Below, piece after piece: positions 23,358 through 32,601 of a stretch of 64,000 nt of DNA. The notes below the pieces were generated by a model that saw nothing but the letters and a program-made list of their open reading frames with translations, did not search any database and was not told the origin of the DNA. The DNA lies in assembly GCF_018139485.1 (NCBI RefSeq), contig NZ_JAGSNF010000017.1, positions 1 through 64,000 on the forward strand, read 5' to 3'. A program made the position numbers and the translations under genes. Source of the DNA: Phycicoccus avicenniae (GTDB taxonomy: Bacteria; Actinomycetota; Actinomycetes; Actinomycetales; Dermatophilaceae). Each line of letters starts with the position of its first letter. Within the stretch, counting starts at the first letter, position 1.

Positions 23358-24743
23358 CTACTCGCAGACGACGCCGTCTCCGTCGCGGTCGGTGTACCAG
23401 TGGTACTCCGGGTCGGTGCCCCGGTAGTACGGGCCGAGGCCGGACGGGAGGTCCTTGCAGTACGGGTAGCGCGCGTCGGTGGAGGGCGCCTTCGGCGTCG
23501 GGACGGGCTTCGGCTTCGGCTTCGGCGGCGCCACAGCCTTCGGGCTCACCTCCTTGCCACCTCCCAGGGGGACCGCCGTGGACCGGGGGAGCCCTCGCTC
23601 CGGACAGGTGCGGAGGATGCGCTCGATGGCATCGCGCTCCGCCGCGGTGACCCACAGGTCGTACTCGCGCTTCACCGCCACCTGCCGGGCGACGTACGCA
23701 CACCGGTAGGCCTTGCGGGGTGGCAGCCAGGTCGCGGCGTCGCCGTCGCCCTTCGCCGCGTTCGTCGGGCCGTCGACCGCGAGGAGGTTCAGGGGGTCGT
23801 TCGCGAACGCGGTCCGGGTGCGCTCGTCGAGCTGCTGGGCGCCCTTCTGCCACGCGTCGGACAGCGCGACGACGTGGTCGACCTGGACGGCAATGGACGT
23901 GCTCGCCCCGCGGACGAAGTCGATGCGGTCGCCGGTGTACGGGTCCTCGAGCCGTCCGGTGAGGACGAGGCAGCCGCGGGTCCCTGCCTTGAGGGTGAAG
24001 CGGGTGAGGTCGCGCCGCAGGACGTCGTTGCGGGTGTCGCAGCCGTTGCGGTCGGTGTCCGCCCAGGCCTGCCCGAAGCGGTCGCGGTCGTAGCCGGTCT
24101 TCGGCGCCCGGCCCTTGACCGGCAGGGCGGCCAGGGCAGCGAGCGCGGTCCCGGCGGCCGGGGCGGAGCGGGTGGGTGACGGGGTCGGCGTGGTCGTCGG
24201 TGTCGGCGTGGCCGTCCGAGCCGGGGTGGCGGTCCGGGTCGGCGTCGGCGTCTCCGAGGGGGACGGCGTCGGAGGGGCCGTCGGAGTCGCCTCGTGCGAC
24301 ACCGTCGACTCGGAGGTGGTCTCGTCGTCGGTGGTCGCGACGGCGGCCGCGGTCGACGCACCGTCACCCGGGCCGGCTGCGGCACCGCCGACCCCCGCGA
24401 GCACGAGCGCGCCCGCGAGCGCCGCGCCGGCCGCTGCGCGTCCGTTGATCCGCGCCCATCGCACCCGACCTCGGACCAGGGCGACGACCGAGACGACGAG
24501 CGCGTAGAGGGCGGCCATGAGCACCGCGTCGGCAGCCCCGCCGACGGCACCTCCGAGGAGTGCGGACACGGCGAGCCCTCCCCAGCCGAACCACGCCGCA
24601 GGTCCGCGGGACCGGTGCGCCGCGGCAGCCGGCGACGCCTGACCGGGTGGTCGCGGCGCGACGTGCTCGGTCCAGTCGCTTCCGTCCCAGTACCGGTGGC
24701 CCTCCGGCACCGGGTACCACCCGGCCGGTGCGTGGCTGCTCAT
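23358..24743 (-). CDS. DUF2510 - membrane - HNH (DUF1524) - Excalibur multidomain protein
   Basis: 461 residues in five parts: DUF2510 (GWYPVPEGHRYWDGSDWTEH, about 7-26); two or three membrane segments at about 48-130; a Thr/Pro-rich linker of PT repeats at about 145-200; a DUF1524/HNH nuclease-like domain with the core QVDHVVALSDAWQKGA and DPLNLLAVDGPTNAAKGDGDAATWLPP; a Lys/Pro linker; and a C-terminal Excalibur calcium-binding motif DRDGDGVVCE. The nuclease part should be outside the cell, as in secreted actinobacterial nucleases of this class. ATG with GGGAGGA site. Confidence 0.85.
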   Translation of the reverse strand: MSSHAPAGWYPVPEGHRYWDGSDWTEHVAPRPPGQASPAAAAHRSRGPAAWFGWGGLAVSALLGGAVGGAADAVLMAALYALVVSVVALVRGRVRWARINGRAAAGAALAGALVLAGVGGAAAGPGDGASTAAAVATTDDETTSESTVSHEATPTAPPTPSPSETPTPTRTATPARTATPTPTTTPTPSPTRSAPAAGTALAALAALPVKGRAPKTGYDRDRFGQAWADTDRNGCDTRNDVLRRDLTRFTLKAGTRGCLVLTGRLEDPYTGDRIDFVRGASTSIAVQVDHVVALSDAWQKGAQQLDERTRTAFANDPLNLLAVDGPTNAAKGDGDAATWLPPRKAYRCAYVARQVAVKREYDLWVTAAERDAIERILRTCPERGLPRSTAVPLGGGKEVSPKAVAPPKPKPKPVPTPKAPSTDARYPYCKDLPSGLGPYYRGTDPEYHWYTDRDGDGVVCE

Positions 24744-24914
24744 CCGCGATCCTCCCCGTGTCCCTGTGCCGCTGTGCGCTCGCGGCACGCTACGGACGAC
24801 GGGCGGGCGGTACCCCACGTTCGGGGTCCGGGTCGTCCGAACGGACGGGAAGCACTCGCCCGTGGGGGCGGTTGCATCGGGCGACGAGGACGTCGGCGAG
24901 TGGAGGAGAACGGC

Positions 24915-25325
24915 ATGTCGGACTGGAACCAGCAGATCATCGACGAGTTCCGGGCGAACGGGGGCACGGTCGGGACGATGGGCTTCGGCCGGGCGCTCGT
25001 CCTCCTGCACCACGTCGGGGCGCGCAGCGGCACCGAGCGGATCGCCCCGCTCGCGCACATCCGCGACTCCGCGGACCGGTGGTTCGTCGCGGCGTCGAAG
25101 GCGGGCGCCCCGGACAACCCGGACTGGTACCACAACCTGCGGGCCCACCCCGAGGTGGCGATCGAGACCCCCGACGACGGCACGGTCGAGGTCCGGGCCC
25201 GCGTGCTCGACGGTGACGAGCGCGACGCCGCGTGGGCGCGCTTCGAGGAGATGTCCGACGGCTTCAAGGGCTACCAGGAGAAGACGAGCCGGGTCATCCC
25301 CGTCGTCGCCCTCGAGCGCCGCTGA
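24915..25325 (+). CDS. Deazaflavin (F420)-dependent nitroreductase-family protein
   Basis: 136 residues of the Ddn/DUF385 split-barrel family: SDWNQQIIDEFRANGGTVG, LLHHVGARSGTERIAPLAH, NPDWYHNLRAHPEVAIETPDDG and a C-terminal YQEKTSRVIPVVALE. Members bind F420 and reduce quinones or nitro compounds. GGAGGAG site before the ATG. A second F420-type gene occurs at 47,742. Confidence 0.88.
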   Translation: MSDWNQQIIDEFRANGGTVGTMGFGRALVLLHHVGARSGTERIAPLAHIRDSADRWFVAASKAGAPDNPDWYHNLRAHPEVAIETPDDGTVEVRARVLDGDERDAAWARFEEMSDGFKGYQEKTSRVIPVVALERR

Positions 25326-25343
25326 CTGCCCGCCCGCGAGGCG

Positions 25344-26774
25344 TCAGTCGGGGCGGGTCATCGCCTCGGGGTCGACCCACCGGTCGTAGTCGTCCTCGCT
25401 CACGTGGCCGGAGGCGACCGCGGCCTCGCGGAGCGTCAGGCCGTCGCGGTGCGCCTGCTTCGCGATGGCCGCGGCGTGGTCGTACCCGATGTGCGGGGCC
25501 AGCGCGGTGACGAGCATGAGGTCGGCCTCGAGGTGCTCGGCGATCCGGTCGCGGTCGGCCTCGAGCCCGACGACGCAGTGCTCGGTGAACGAGCGGCAGG
25601 CGTCGGCGAGCAGCCGGATCGACTCGAGCACCCCGTGCGCCATGACCGGGGTGAAGACGTTGAGCTGGAAGTTGCCCTGCGTCCCGGCGAACCCGACGGT
25701 CGCGTCGTTGCCGAACACCCGGGTCACGACCATCGTCATCGCCTCGGACTGGGTGGGGTTCACCTTGCCCGGCATGATCGAGCTGCCCGGCTCGTTCTCG
25801 GGGATGCGCAGCTCGCCGATGCCGGTACGCGGCCCGGAGGCCAGCCAGCGGACGTCGTTCGCCAGCTTCATGAGCCCGCCGGCGAGGGTGCGCAGCGCCG
25901 ACGACACGGCGACGAGCCCGTCGTGCGCCGCGAGCTGGACGAAGAGGTTGTCGGCCTGCCGGAACTCCAGGCCGGTCTCGGCGGACAGGTGCTCCGCGAC
26001 CTTCGGCCCGAACGCCTCCGGCGCGTTGAGCCCGGTGCCGACCGCCGTCCCGCCGATGGCGAGCTGGAGCACCCGGTCGCCGGAGCGCCGGACGTCCCGC
26101 CACGCCTCGCGCAGCTGACCGGACCAGGCGCCGATCTCCTGGCCGAGCGTCACCGGCGTCGCGTCCTGGAGGTGGGTACGGCCGACCTTGACGACGTCGC
26201 CGAGCTCCTCGGCCTTGGCGTCGAGCGCGGCGACGAGACCGTCGACCGCGGGGAACAGACGCTCGGTGAGCTCGAGGGCGACGGCGACGTGGACCGCCGT
26301 CGGGAAGGTGTCGTTGCTCGACTGGCTGCGGTTGACGTGGTCGTTCGGGTGGACGGGATCCTTCGAGCCCAGCTCGCCGCCGAGGATCTCGATCGCCCGG
26401 TTCGCGACGACCTCGTTCGTGTTCATGTTGCTCTGGGTCCCGGACCCGGTCTGGAAGACGACGAGCGGGAAGTGGTCGTCGAAGTCGCCCTGTGCCACCT
26501 CGTCCGCGGCCCGGACGACCGCGTCGGCGATCTCGTCCGGCAGCAGACCGAGGTCCCGGTTCGCCTGCGCGGCGGCCTTCTTCAGCAGGCCCAGCCCGCG
26601 GACCACCGGCCGGCCCCAGACGAACGTGTCGCGCCCGATGTCGAAGTGCTCGAGGCTGCGCTGGGTCTGGGCTCCCCAGTAGCGACCGGCGGGCACCTCG
26701 ATCTCGCCCATCGTGTCGCGCTCGGTCCGGGTTGTCGTGCTGCCGCCGTAGGACGTGGTGCGGTCCGTGCTCAT
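25344..26774 (-). CDS. fumC: Class II fumarate hydratase
   Basis: 476 residues, full length plus a short Thr/Arg-rich N-terminus. Fumarate lyase signature [17 protein letters not shown], substrate loops [19 protein letters not shown] and [19 protein letters not shown], and [16 protein letters not shown] are intact. Catalyses fumarate to L-malate in the TCA cycle. TACCGT lies 6 nt before the ATG with no ribosome site, so it is leaderless; [13 protein letters not shown] 22 codons further in is an alternative start. Confidence 0.95.
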   Translation of the reverse strand: MSTDRTTSYGGSTTTRTERDTMGEIEVPAGRYWGAQTQRSLEHFDIGRDTFVWGRPVVRGLGLLKKAAAQANRDLGLLPDEIADAVVRAADEVAQGDFDDHFPLVVFQTGSGTQSNMNTNEVVANRAIEILGGELGSKDPVHPNDHVNRSQSSNDTFPTAVHVAVALELTERLFPAVDGLVAALDAKAEELGDVVKVGRTHLQDATPVTLGQEIGAWSGQLREAWRDVRRSGDRVLQLAIGGTAVGTGLNAPEAFGPKVAEHLSAETGLEFRQADNLFVQLAAHDGLVAVSSALRTLAGGLMKLANDVRWLASGPRTGIGELRIPENEPGSSIMPGKVNPTQSEAMTMVVTRVFGNDATVGFAGTQGNFQLNVFTPVMAHGVLESIRLLADACRSFTEHCVVGLEADRDRIAEHLEADLMLVTALAPHIGYDHAAAIAKQAHRDGLTLREAAVASGHVSEDDYDRWVDPEAMTRPD

Positions 26775-26780
26775 GTCCCC

Positions 26781-26786
26781 ACGGTA
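26781..26786 (-). promoter_or_regulatory. -10 hexamer (TACCGT) of fumC
   Basis: TACCGT on the minus strand, 6 nt before the fumC ATG. Confidence 0.55.
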
Positions 26787-26842
26787 GTCCGGGGTCCTGC
26801 GGTCTCCGAGCGTCGACCGCACCGTCGCGGGTCGAGCGCCGG

Positions 26843-26848
26843 TACCGT
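26843..26848 (+). promoter_or_regulatory. -10 hexamer (TACCGT) of the cupin gene
   Basis: TACCGT, 6 nt before the ATG at 26855. It mirrors the fumC promoter; only about 80 bp separate the two divergent starts. Confidence 0.55.
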
Positions 26849-26854
26849 CGGACG

Positions 26855-27508
26855 ATGAGCCGCCGGTTCCGCGACGACCCGGACCTGGTCTACCTCGTCC
26901 GCGACTACGACGCGGTCTACCGGCGCGGCTCGGCCGGGGGCAGCCGGGTCATCCGCGGCCATCTGCGGACCGTGCGCGAGGCGGTCTCGGACGTCTTCGA
27001 GGCCAACCCCGAGGTCGCCGACCGGCCACCGCAGGCCCTCCCGGTCTGCGCCCACCTGCCCCGCGCGCTGCACGCCGGGACCCGGGGGCCGATGGCGGAC
27101 ATGAGCCACTCGCTGCTGCGAGTGGCGGACCGGTTGCACTGGGAGTACGGCTACGAGCGGGTCCCGCGGGGGCTGACGGAGAAGTACGGATACTGCGAGG
27201 TCGTGGGTCCGCGCGGCCCGGTCCTCGCGGACGACCTCGTCCTCGGGCTCGTGCTCTTCGCGCCGAGCACCACCTACCCGCAGCACCACCACGCGGACAT
27301 CGAGGAGTCCTACGTCGCGATCAGCGGCGCGTGGTCCGAGAACGACGCCGCCGTCTACGCCCCCGGGTCGCTCATCCTCAACGTCGCCGCCCACGACCAC
27401 CGGATCACGACGGGCTTCTCCGAGCCGACCCTCCTCGCCTACGCCTGGGTCGGGCCTGCCGAGCGGCTGCGCGACCCGGCGATGCGCTTCTCGCCGAGAC
27501 GCCGCTGA
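26855..27508 (+). CDS. Cupin protein resembling DMSP lyase (DddL-like)
   Basis: 217 residues: a helical N-terminal part ([22 protein letters not shown]) and a C-terminal cupin with metal motif [18 protein letters not shown] (His-x-His...Glu...Tyr) and a late His in [25 protein letters not shown]. This layout matches the dimethylsulfoniopropionate lyase cupin family (PF16867), whose marine members release DMS and acrylate. Actinobacterial homologues are uncharacterised to my knowledge, so the substrate is a guess; dioxygenase or isomerase function is possible. Confidence 0.6.
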   Translation: MSRRFRDDPDLVYLVRDYDAVYRRGSAGGSRVIRGHLRTVREAVSDVFEANPEVADRPPQALPVCAHLPRALHAGTRGPMADMSHSLLRVADRLHWEYGYERVPRGLTEKYGYCEVVGPRGPVLADDLVLGLVLFAPSTTYPQHHHADIEESYVAISGAWSENDAAVYAPGSLILNVAAHDHRITTGFSEPTLLAYAWVGPAERLRDPAMRFSPRRR

Positions 27509-27592
27509 CCTGCGGGGACGCCGGTGGCGTCGCGCCTTCGACGACCACGGCGACCGGCCGTCTCCACAGGCTCCGGCCCCATCAGCACGACC

Positions 27593-27598
27593 TAGGGT
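27593..27598 (+). promoter_or_regulatory. -10 hexamer (TAGGGT) of the acyltransferase gene
   Basis: TAGGGT ends 6 nt before the ATG at 27605. Confidence 0.55.
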
Positions 27599-27604
27599 GA
27601 GGCG

Positions 27605-29047
27605 ATGCCGTCATCCCGCTGGGCCACCCCGCTCGACGCGGTCTTCCTCGCCGCGGAGACGGACGAGACGCTCATGCACGTCGGGATCCTGCTGCACCTC
27701 ACGCCCCCGGACGGCGAGGCCGCCGCCTTCGCCCGCGACCTCGTCGCCGAGCTGCACGCGGGCCCGGTCGAGCCACCGTGGACGCTGCACCTGCAGACCC
27801 GACGACTGCTGCGCCAGCTGCTGCACCGCTGGGTCGAGGACCCCTCGTTCGACGTCACCCACCACGTCCGCCTCACCGCGCTGCCGCACCCCGGCGGGGA
27901 GCGGGAGCTCGGCGTCCTCGTGTCACGTCTGCACTCCGAACGGCTCGACCTGCGGCGCCCGCCGTGGGAGGTGCACGTCATCGAGGGCCTGGAGCCGGGA
28001 CGCGTGGCGGTCTACGTCAAGGTCCACCACAGCCTCGTCGACGGCGTCTCCGGAATGCGCCTGCTCGAACGGGGCCTGAGCACCGACCCCGACGACCGGG
28101 CCCACCCGCACTTCCTCGGCATCCCGCCCGCGCGGGGTGCGGACCGCTCCGAGAACACCGGCGACGGGCTCGGCCTCCTCCGCACCCTCCTCGGAGGTGC
28201 CCGCGCCGCCCCCGTCGCGGTCCGGACCGCCGTCGCGACCCAGCTGCGCCTCGGTGACGACGCGGGGGCGACGGCCGTGCCGTCGTACGTGGCGCCGCGG
28301 TCGGTCCTGAACGCCAGGACCGGGCGAGCCCGACGCTTCGCCACCCAGCGCCTCGACCTGACCCGCCTGCGCGCCGTCGCCGCGGTCGGCGGCCACACGG
28401 TCAACGACGTCCTGCTCACCGTGTGCTCGACCGCCCTGCGGCGCTACCTCGACGAGATCGACGCCCGCCCCGACGAGCCCCTCGTGGCGCTCGTCCCGGT
28501 CGACGTCCGTGCTCCGGAGGGGCACGGCGGCGGCAACTACGTCGGCGGGACGCTCGTCTCGCTCGCGACCGACGTCGACGACCCCGTGGCCCGGCTGGAG
28601 GCGGTCGCGGCCTCGGCCGCCGCCGCGAAGGCGCGCACGGCCGACCTGCACCCCGACGCCGTCATCGCGTACAGCGTCCTGCTGCTATTGCCGGCGGCGC
28701 TCGAGGCGACCCGCGCGGCGTCCCGGCTGCCGTTACCGGTCCCGACGACCCTCAACCTCACCGTCTCGAACATCCCGGGGCCGCGGGAGGTCCTCTACTG
28801 GCGGGGCGCCCGGCTCGACGCCGCGTTCCCCGTCTCGATCCCGGTCCACTCGATGGCCCTCAACATCACGGCGCAGTCGTACGCGGGCTCGCTCGACGTC
28901 GGGTTCGTCGGTGACCGGGACGCCCTGCCACACCTCCAGCGGCTCGCCGTGCGCACCGGGGAGGCGCTCGACGAGCTGGAGACCGCCGTCGTCAGGTCGG
29001 AGGCCGCCGTCGTCAGGCCGAGGGCGGCTCGCCGGTCCCGAGGTTGA
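27605..29047 (+). CDS. Wax ester synthase / diacylglycerol acyltransferase (WS/DGAT) family
   Basis: 480 residues beginning with PLDAVFLAAETDETLMHVG. The acyltransferase active-site motif HHSLVDG is intact at about 140-146, and the second family block NDVLLTVCSTALRRYL and the PLVALVPVDVR and NLTVSNIPGPREVLYWRGARL blocks follow. Such enzymes make wax esters or triacylglycerol from acyl-CoA at the membrane. TAGGGT sits 6 nt before the ATG. Its 3' end overlaps the convergent VOC gene by 35 bp. Confidence 0.9.
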   Translation: MPSSRWATPLDAVFLAAETDETLMHVGILLHLTPPDGEAAAFARDLVAELHAGPVEPPWTLHLQTRRLLRQLLHRWVEDPSFDVTHHVRLTALPHPGGERELGVLVSRLHSERLDLRRPPWEVHVIEGLEPGRVAVYVKVHHSLVDGVSGMRLLERGLSTDPDDRAHPHFLGIPPARGADRSENTGDGLGLLRTLLGGARAAPVAVRTAVATQLRLGDDAGATAVPSYVAPRSVLNARTGRARRFATQRLDLTRLRAVAAVGGHTVNDVLLTVCSTALRRYLDEIDARPDEPLVALVPVDVRAPEGHGGGNYVGGTLVSLATDVDDPVARLEAVAASAAAAKARTADLHPDAVIAYSVLLLLPAALEATRAASRLPLPVPTTLNLTVSNIPGPREVLYWRGARLDAAFPVSIPVHSMALNITAQSYAGSLDVGFVGDRDALPHLQRLAVRTGEALDELETAVVRSEAAVVRPRAARRSRG

Positions 29048-29435
29048 CCATCCACGCGATGCCGTAGCGGTCGACGAGCTGGCCGTACTCGTCGCCCCAC
29101 ATCTGCTTCTCGAACGGCAGGGTCACCGTCGCTCCCTCGGACAGGGCCTCCCAGTACCCGCGGATCCGCTCGTCGTCCCCGCTGATCGAGACACTGACGT
29201 TCGTCGTGCCGGGCATCTCGCCGCTCTGCCCGGGCGGCATGTCGGAGGCCATGAGGACGAAGCCGTCGTCGGTGCCGAGGTAGGCGTGCATGACGTCGTC
29301 GGCACCGGTGCCCTCGGTGCCCATGTCGCCGAAGGTCATCACCTCGAGCGTGCCGCCGAAGACGCGCTGGTAGAAGGTCATCGCCTCGCGGGCCGTGCCG
29401 TCGAAGGCGAGGTAGGGGTTGAGACCGATGGACAT
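29013..29435 (-). CDS. VOC-family protein (PhnB/glyoxalase-like)
   Basis: 140 residues: NPYLAFDGTAREAMTFYQRVFGGTLEVMTFGDM, then VMHAYLGTDDGFVLMASD and WGDEYGQLVDRYGIAWMVNLG, the PhnB-like vicinal oxygen chelate fold. Metal ligands are not obvious, and enzymatic role is unknown. The last 35 bp run into the convergent acyltransferase gene. Confidence 0.88.
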   Translation of the reverse strand: MSIGLNPYLAFDGTAREAMTFYQRVFGGTLEVMTFGDMGTEGTGADDVMHAYLGTDDGFVLMASDMPPGQSGEMPGTTNVSVSISGDDERIRGYWEALSEGATVTLPFEKQMWGDEYGQLVDRYGIAWMVNLGTGEPPSA

Positions 29436-29559
29436 CGCGTGCTCCCTGCACTGGTCGTCGTCCGGCCCCGTCGGTCGGACGCTGGGACGCTACTCCCGCC
29501 CACCGACGGGTGTCACCGACCCGACGCCGTCCGGGCACCGACCTCGGCATACTCCGTCC

Positions 29560-30534
29560 ATGCCGACACGGCATCGGACCGTCGACCTCGTCCACCTGCC
29601 CGTGCGCTCCACCGCGACGGACTGGGTGTACGGCAGCGCCGTCGTGCCCGTGCCCGGCACCGCCGCGGTCGCCGTGAGCCCGCCGACCGGCGCCTCCCGG
29701 GCGCCCTGGTGCCTCGTCGACGTCGACACCGGTGAGGTGCGTACCGGCACCGGGCTTCCCGGCATGCTCCGGGACCTGCACGTGCCACCCGCAGGTGCGG
29801 CCGACCCCCGGTGGTGGGTCCTCGGGGAGCACGGCGTCGGGCGGGTCGACCAGGAGGACCCCCGCCTCGCCGTGACGGACGTCCGGCGCCGGGGTGTGGT
29901 CCCCGTGCCGGCCCAGGCCCTCGTCCCGCTCGGACCGGACCTCGTCGGGGTCCGGGGCGGTGCCGCAGGCACGACGGTCGTCCTCGACGCCCGGTCCGGC
30001 GAACCCGGGGGACGGCTGCGCACGGCGGGCATCGGCGCAGCGTTCCCGCTCGCCGACGGTCGCGTGCGCCTGTTCGAGCCCTCGCGCGGCCGGGCCGTCG
30101 ACGTCGACCTCCCGACCCTTCGGACGGTCCGGCGGCATGCCCTACCGCTCGGCAAGCACCCGGTGCTCGCCCCGGGGACGCTCACCTACGTGGGGCTGGC
30201 AGAGGTCCCGTCGAGCAGCCTCGGCGGGATCGGGGAGGACCCGGTCGCCGTGCCCGACGCCGTCGTCCGCCTCGACCCGCTGACCCTCCGGACACTCGAC
30301 GGCCCTCGTGTGCCCGTGGCACGGGACGTCGTCGAGGTGCTCGGGACCGACTCCACCGGTCGGCTCGTCGTGTCCGGGCGGACCGGGCTCGACCTCGCCG
30401 ACCCGTCGACCGGTCGTGTCGAGCGCCTCCACACCGAACGGCCCTGGTCCGCCGCGGTGCTGCCGGGCCGGGACGTCGCCGTCCTCACGACCGACCGGTC
30501 ACCCCTCGGCACCCTGGCCGTCGTGCGCTGGTGA
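29560..30534 (+). CDS. Hypothetical beta-propeller-like protein
   Basis: 324 residues without signal peptide. Regular beta-rich segments (for example GSAVVPVPGTAAVAVSPPTG, GEVRTGTGLPGMLRDL, ARSGEPGGRLRTAGIGAAFPLADGRVRLFE) suggest a seven-bladed propeller of the WD/PQQ sort. I do not recognise the family. CATACT precedes the ATG by 6 nt. Flanked by a convergent VOC gene and the secreted phosphatase gene. Confidence 0.6.
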   Translation: MPTRHRTVDLVHLPVRSTATDWVYGSAVVPVPGTAAVAVSPPTGASRAPWCLVDVDTGEVRTGTGLPGMLRDLHVPPAGAADPRWWVLGEHGVGRVDQEDPRLAVTDVRRRGVVPVPAQALVPLGPDLVGVRGGAAGTTVVLDARSGEPGGRLRTAGIGAAFPLADGRVRLFEPSRGRAVDVDLPTLRTVRRHALPLGKHPVLAPGTLTYVGLAEVPSSSLGGIGEDPVAVPDAVVRLDPLTLRTLDGPRVPVARDVVEVLGTDSTGRLVVSGRTGLDLADPSTGRVERLHTERPWSAAVLPGRDVAVLTTDRSPLGTLAVVRW

Positions 30535-30606
30535 CCCGGGTCCCGATGCCCCGGACGGTCACCGGATCGCCACGTCCCGTTCCTCCCGCGGGGGCCGTGA
30601 GCCGCC

Positions 30607-30612
30607 TACGGT
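30607..30612 (+). promoter_or_regulatory. -10 hexamer (TACGGT) of the secreted phosphatase gene
   Basis: TACGGT ends 8 nt before the ATG at 30621. Confidence 0.5.
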
Positions 30613-30620
30613 CGGGTGCC

Positions 30621-31889
30621 ATGTCGAGCACCGTCCCCCGCCGTCGCGCGCTCGTGGCCACCGTCGCCGGTGCCGCGCTCGCCACCTCCGTCGCCGTCGC
30701 CCTCCCCGCGTCGGCCGCCCCGGGCGCCCGCGGGCCGGCCGCGGACCGCGGCCCGACGACCCTGCGGGTGGCGACCTTCAACGCCTCGCTCAACCGGTCG
30801 GTCGAGGGCGGGCTCGTCGCCGACCTGTCGACGCCGGACGACCCGCAGGCGCAGGCGGTCTCCGAGGTGATCCAGCGCAACGCCCCCGACCTGCTCCTCG
30901 TCAACGAGTTCGACCACGACGCCGACGGCCGGGCCCTCGACCTCTTCCGCGAGAACTACCTCGAGGTCGGCCAGAACGGCGCCGGTCCCGTCGAGTACCC
31001 CTACGCGTTCTCGGCCCCGGTCAACACGGGCGTCCCGAGCGGCTACGACCTCGACAACGACGGGTCGGTGGGGGGCCCGAACGACGCCTACGGGTTCGGC
31101 TTCTTCCCCGGCCAGTACGGGATGGCGGTGTTCTCGAAGTACCCCATCGACGAGGACGCGGTGCGGACCTTCCAGCGGCTGCTGTGGAAGGACATGCCCG
31201 GCGCCCTGCTGCCCGACGACCCGGCGACCGGGACCCCGGGTGGGTGGTACTCGCAGGAGGAGCTCGAGCACGTCCGCCTCTCGAGCAAGTCGCACTGGGA
31301 CGTCCCGGTCGACGTCGACGGCCGCACGGTCCACTTCCTCGTGTCGCACCCGACGCCGCCGGTGTTCGACGGCCCCGAGGACCGCAACGGCCGGCGCAAC
31401 CACGACGAGATCCGGCTGTGGGCCGACTACGTGAGCCCCGGGAAGCGCTCGGCGTGGATCACCGACGACGCGGGAGCGCGCGGCGGCCTCACGCCGGGCG
31501 CGAGCTTCGTCGTCGCCGGGGACCAGAACTCCGACCCTCGCGACGGCGACTCGCTGCCGGGGTCGATCCAGCAGCTGCTCGACGCCCCGCGGGTCAACAC
31601 CTCGGTGACGCCGTCGAGCGACGGCGCCGTCGAGGCGAGCCTGGCGCAGCGTGGCGCCAACCTCGAGCACGAGAGCCCCGCCCGGTACGACACCGCCGAC
31701 TTCTCCGAGCCGCCGGGCAACATCCGCGCCGACTACGTCCTGCCGAGCACCGACCTGCGGATCGTCGACGCGGGCGTCTTCTGGCGGACGTCGGACGACC
31801 CTCTCTCCCGCCTCACGACGGGCACGTTCCCGAGCGACCACCGGCTCGTCCACGTCGACGTCCGCGTGCCGGGCACCGGGCGGCGCTGA
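30621..31889 (+). CDS. Secreted endonuclease/exonuclease/phosphatase-family protein
   Basis: 422 residues. Signal peptide with a twin-arginine-like start (PRRRALVATVAGAALATSVAVALPASAAPG), cleaved near residue 33. The mature part has the EEP fold: LRVATFNASLNRS, LLLVNEFDHDADG (metal Glu), SFVVAGDQNSDPRDGDS and FPSDHRLVHVDVRV (catalytic His near the end). Homologues act on phosphodiesters in DNA, phytate-like or lipid substrates; the substrate is unknown. Confidence 0.9.
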   Translation: MSSTVPRRRALVATVAGAALATSVAVALPASAAPGARGPAADRGPTTLRVATFNASLNRSVEGGLVADLSTPDDPQAQAVSEVIQRNAPDLLLVNEFDHDADGRALDLFRENYLEVGQNGAGPVEYPYAFSAPVNTGVPSGYDLDNDGSVGGPNDAYGFGFFPGQYGMAVFSKYPIDEDAVRTFQRLLWKDMPGALLPDDPATGTPGGWYSQEELEHVRLSSKSHWDVPVDVDGRTVHFLVSHPTPPVFDGPEDRNGRRNHDEIRLWADYVSPGKRSAWITDDAGARGGLTPGASFVVAGDQNSDPRDGDSLPGSIQQLLDAPRVNTSVTPSSDGAVEASLAQRGANLEHESPARYDTADFSEPPGNIRADYVLPSTDLRIVDAGVFWRTSDDPLSRLTTGTFPSDHRLVHVDVRVPGTGRR

Positions 31890-31922
31890 GCCGATCCGGG
31901 GGCCGAGTAAGGCCGGGTCCCG

Positions 31923-32405
31923 TCAGAGGTCGACGGTGTTGCTGCCGCCGGGGTCGGGCCGGTCGCCGGTGACCCGGGCCTTGACCATCTCGACGACGGT
32001 CGCGGCCTTGCCGGGGCTGTCCCAGTACTGCGCGGTGTCGCCGTCGACGCGGATCACCGCGACCGACGGGTCGTCCGGCTCGACCTGGAACCAGGTCTCG
32101 GCGAACTCGTTCCACAGGTCCTTCGCGCGCTCCGGGTCGTGACGCGCCTCGGCGCGGCCTGCGACCGACACCCACGCGCCCTCCTTCGTGAAGGCGACGT
32201 TGACGTCGGGATGGGCCTGGATCTCGTGGGCGGCGGCGCTGTCGGTGGCCCCGAGGAACCAGAGGGTGCCGTCCTCGTCGGCCCGCTGCAGCGTCATCGG
32301 CCGGGAGGTCAGCGCCCCGGTCTGCTCGTGGATCGTCGTGAGCATCGCCGTCCGCTGGCCCCCGATGAGCTCGTGGACGTGGGCGGTCTCGTCGTGGTGG
32401 GTCAT
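31923..32405 (-). CDS. Pyridoxamine 5'-phosphate oxidase-family (general stress protein 26-like)
   Basis: 160 residues of the flavin split-barrel: HELIGGQRTAMLTTIHEQTGALTSRPMTLQRADEDGTLWFLG, DVNVAFTKEGAWVSVAGRAEARHD and an AQYWDSPGKAATVVEMVKA segment typical of general-stress proteins that bind FMN/FAD. GAGGAG site before the ATG. Confidence 0.88.
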   Translation of the reverse strand: MTHHDETAHVHELIGGQRTAMLTTIHEQTGALTSRPMTLQRADEDGTLWFLGATDSAAAHEIQAHPDVNVAFTKEGAWVSVAGRAEARHDPERAKDLWNEFAETWFQVEPDDPSVAVIRVDGDTAQYWDSPGKAATVVEMVKARVTGDRPDPGGSNTVDL

Positions 32406-32484
32406 GTCGTGCTCCTCTCGTCGGGGGTCACGTACCCGCTCCGGGGGTCACCCACCCGCCTCGAGCTCCCTCACCCGCCTCGAG

Positions 32485-32534
32485 GTCGGGCAACACGCAG
32501 AGGATCCGGTCCGACGGTCTGCGTGTTGCCCGAC
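32485..32534. repeat. 16-bp inverted repeat, possible terminator of gnd; also a dispersed motif
   Basis: GTCGGGCAACACGCAG (32485-32500) and its exact complement (32519-32534) flank an 18-nt spacer, downstream of gnd. The same arm sequence occurs once at 743-757. It can form a long hairpin and could be a terminator, but no T-run follows. Confidence 0.75.
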
Positions 32535-32601
32535 GTCGACCAGCCGGGGGTCGGATGCCGGACGGTGGATGCGGCGGTCGGGTCGGAGGCGCGCACCGGC
32601 G

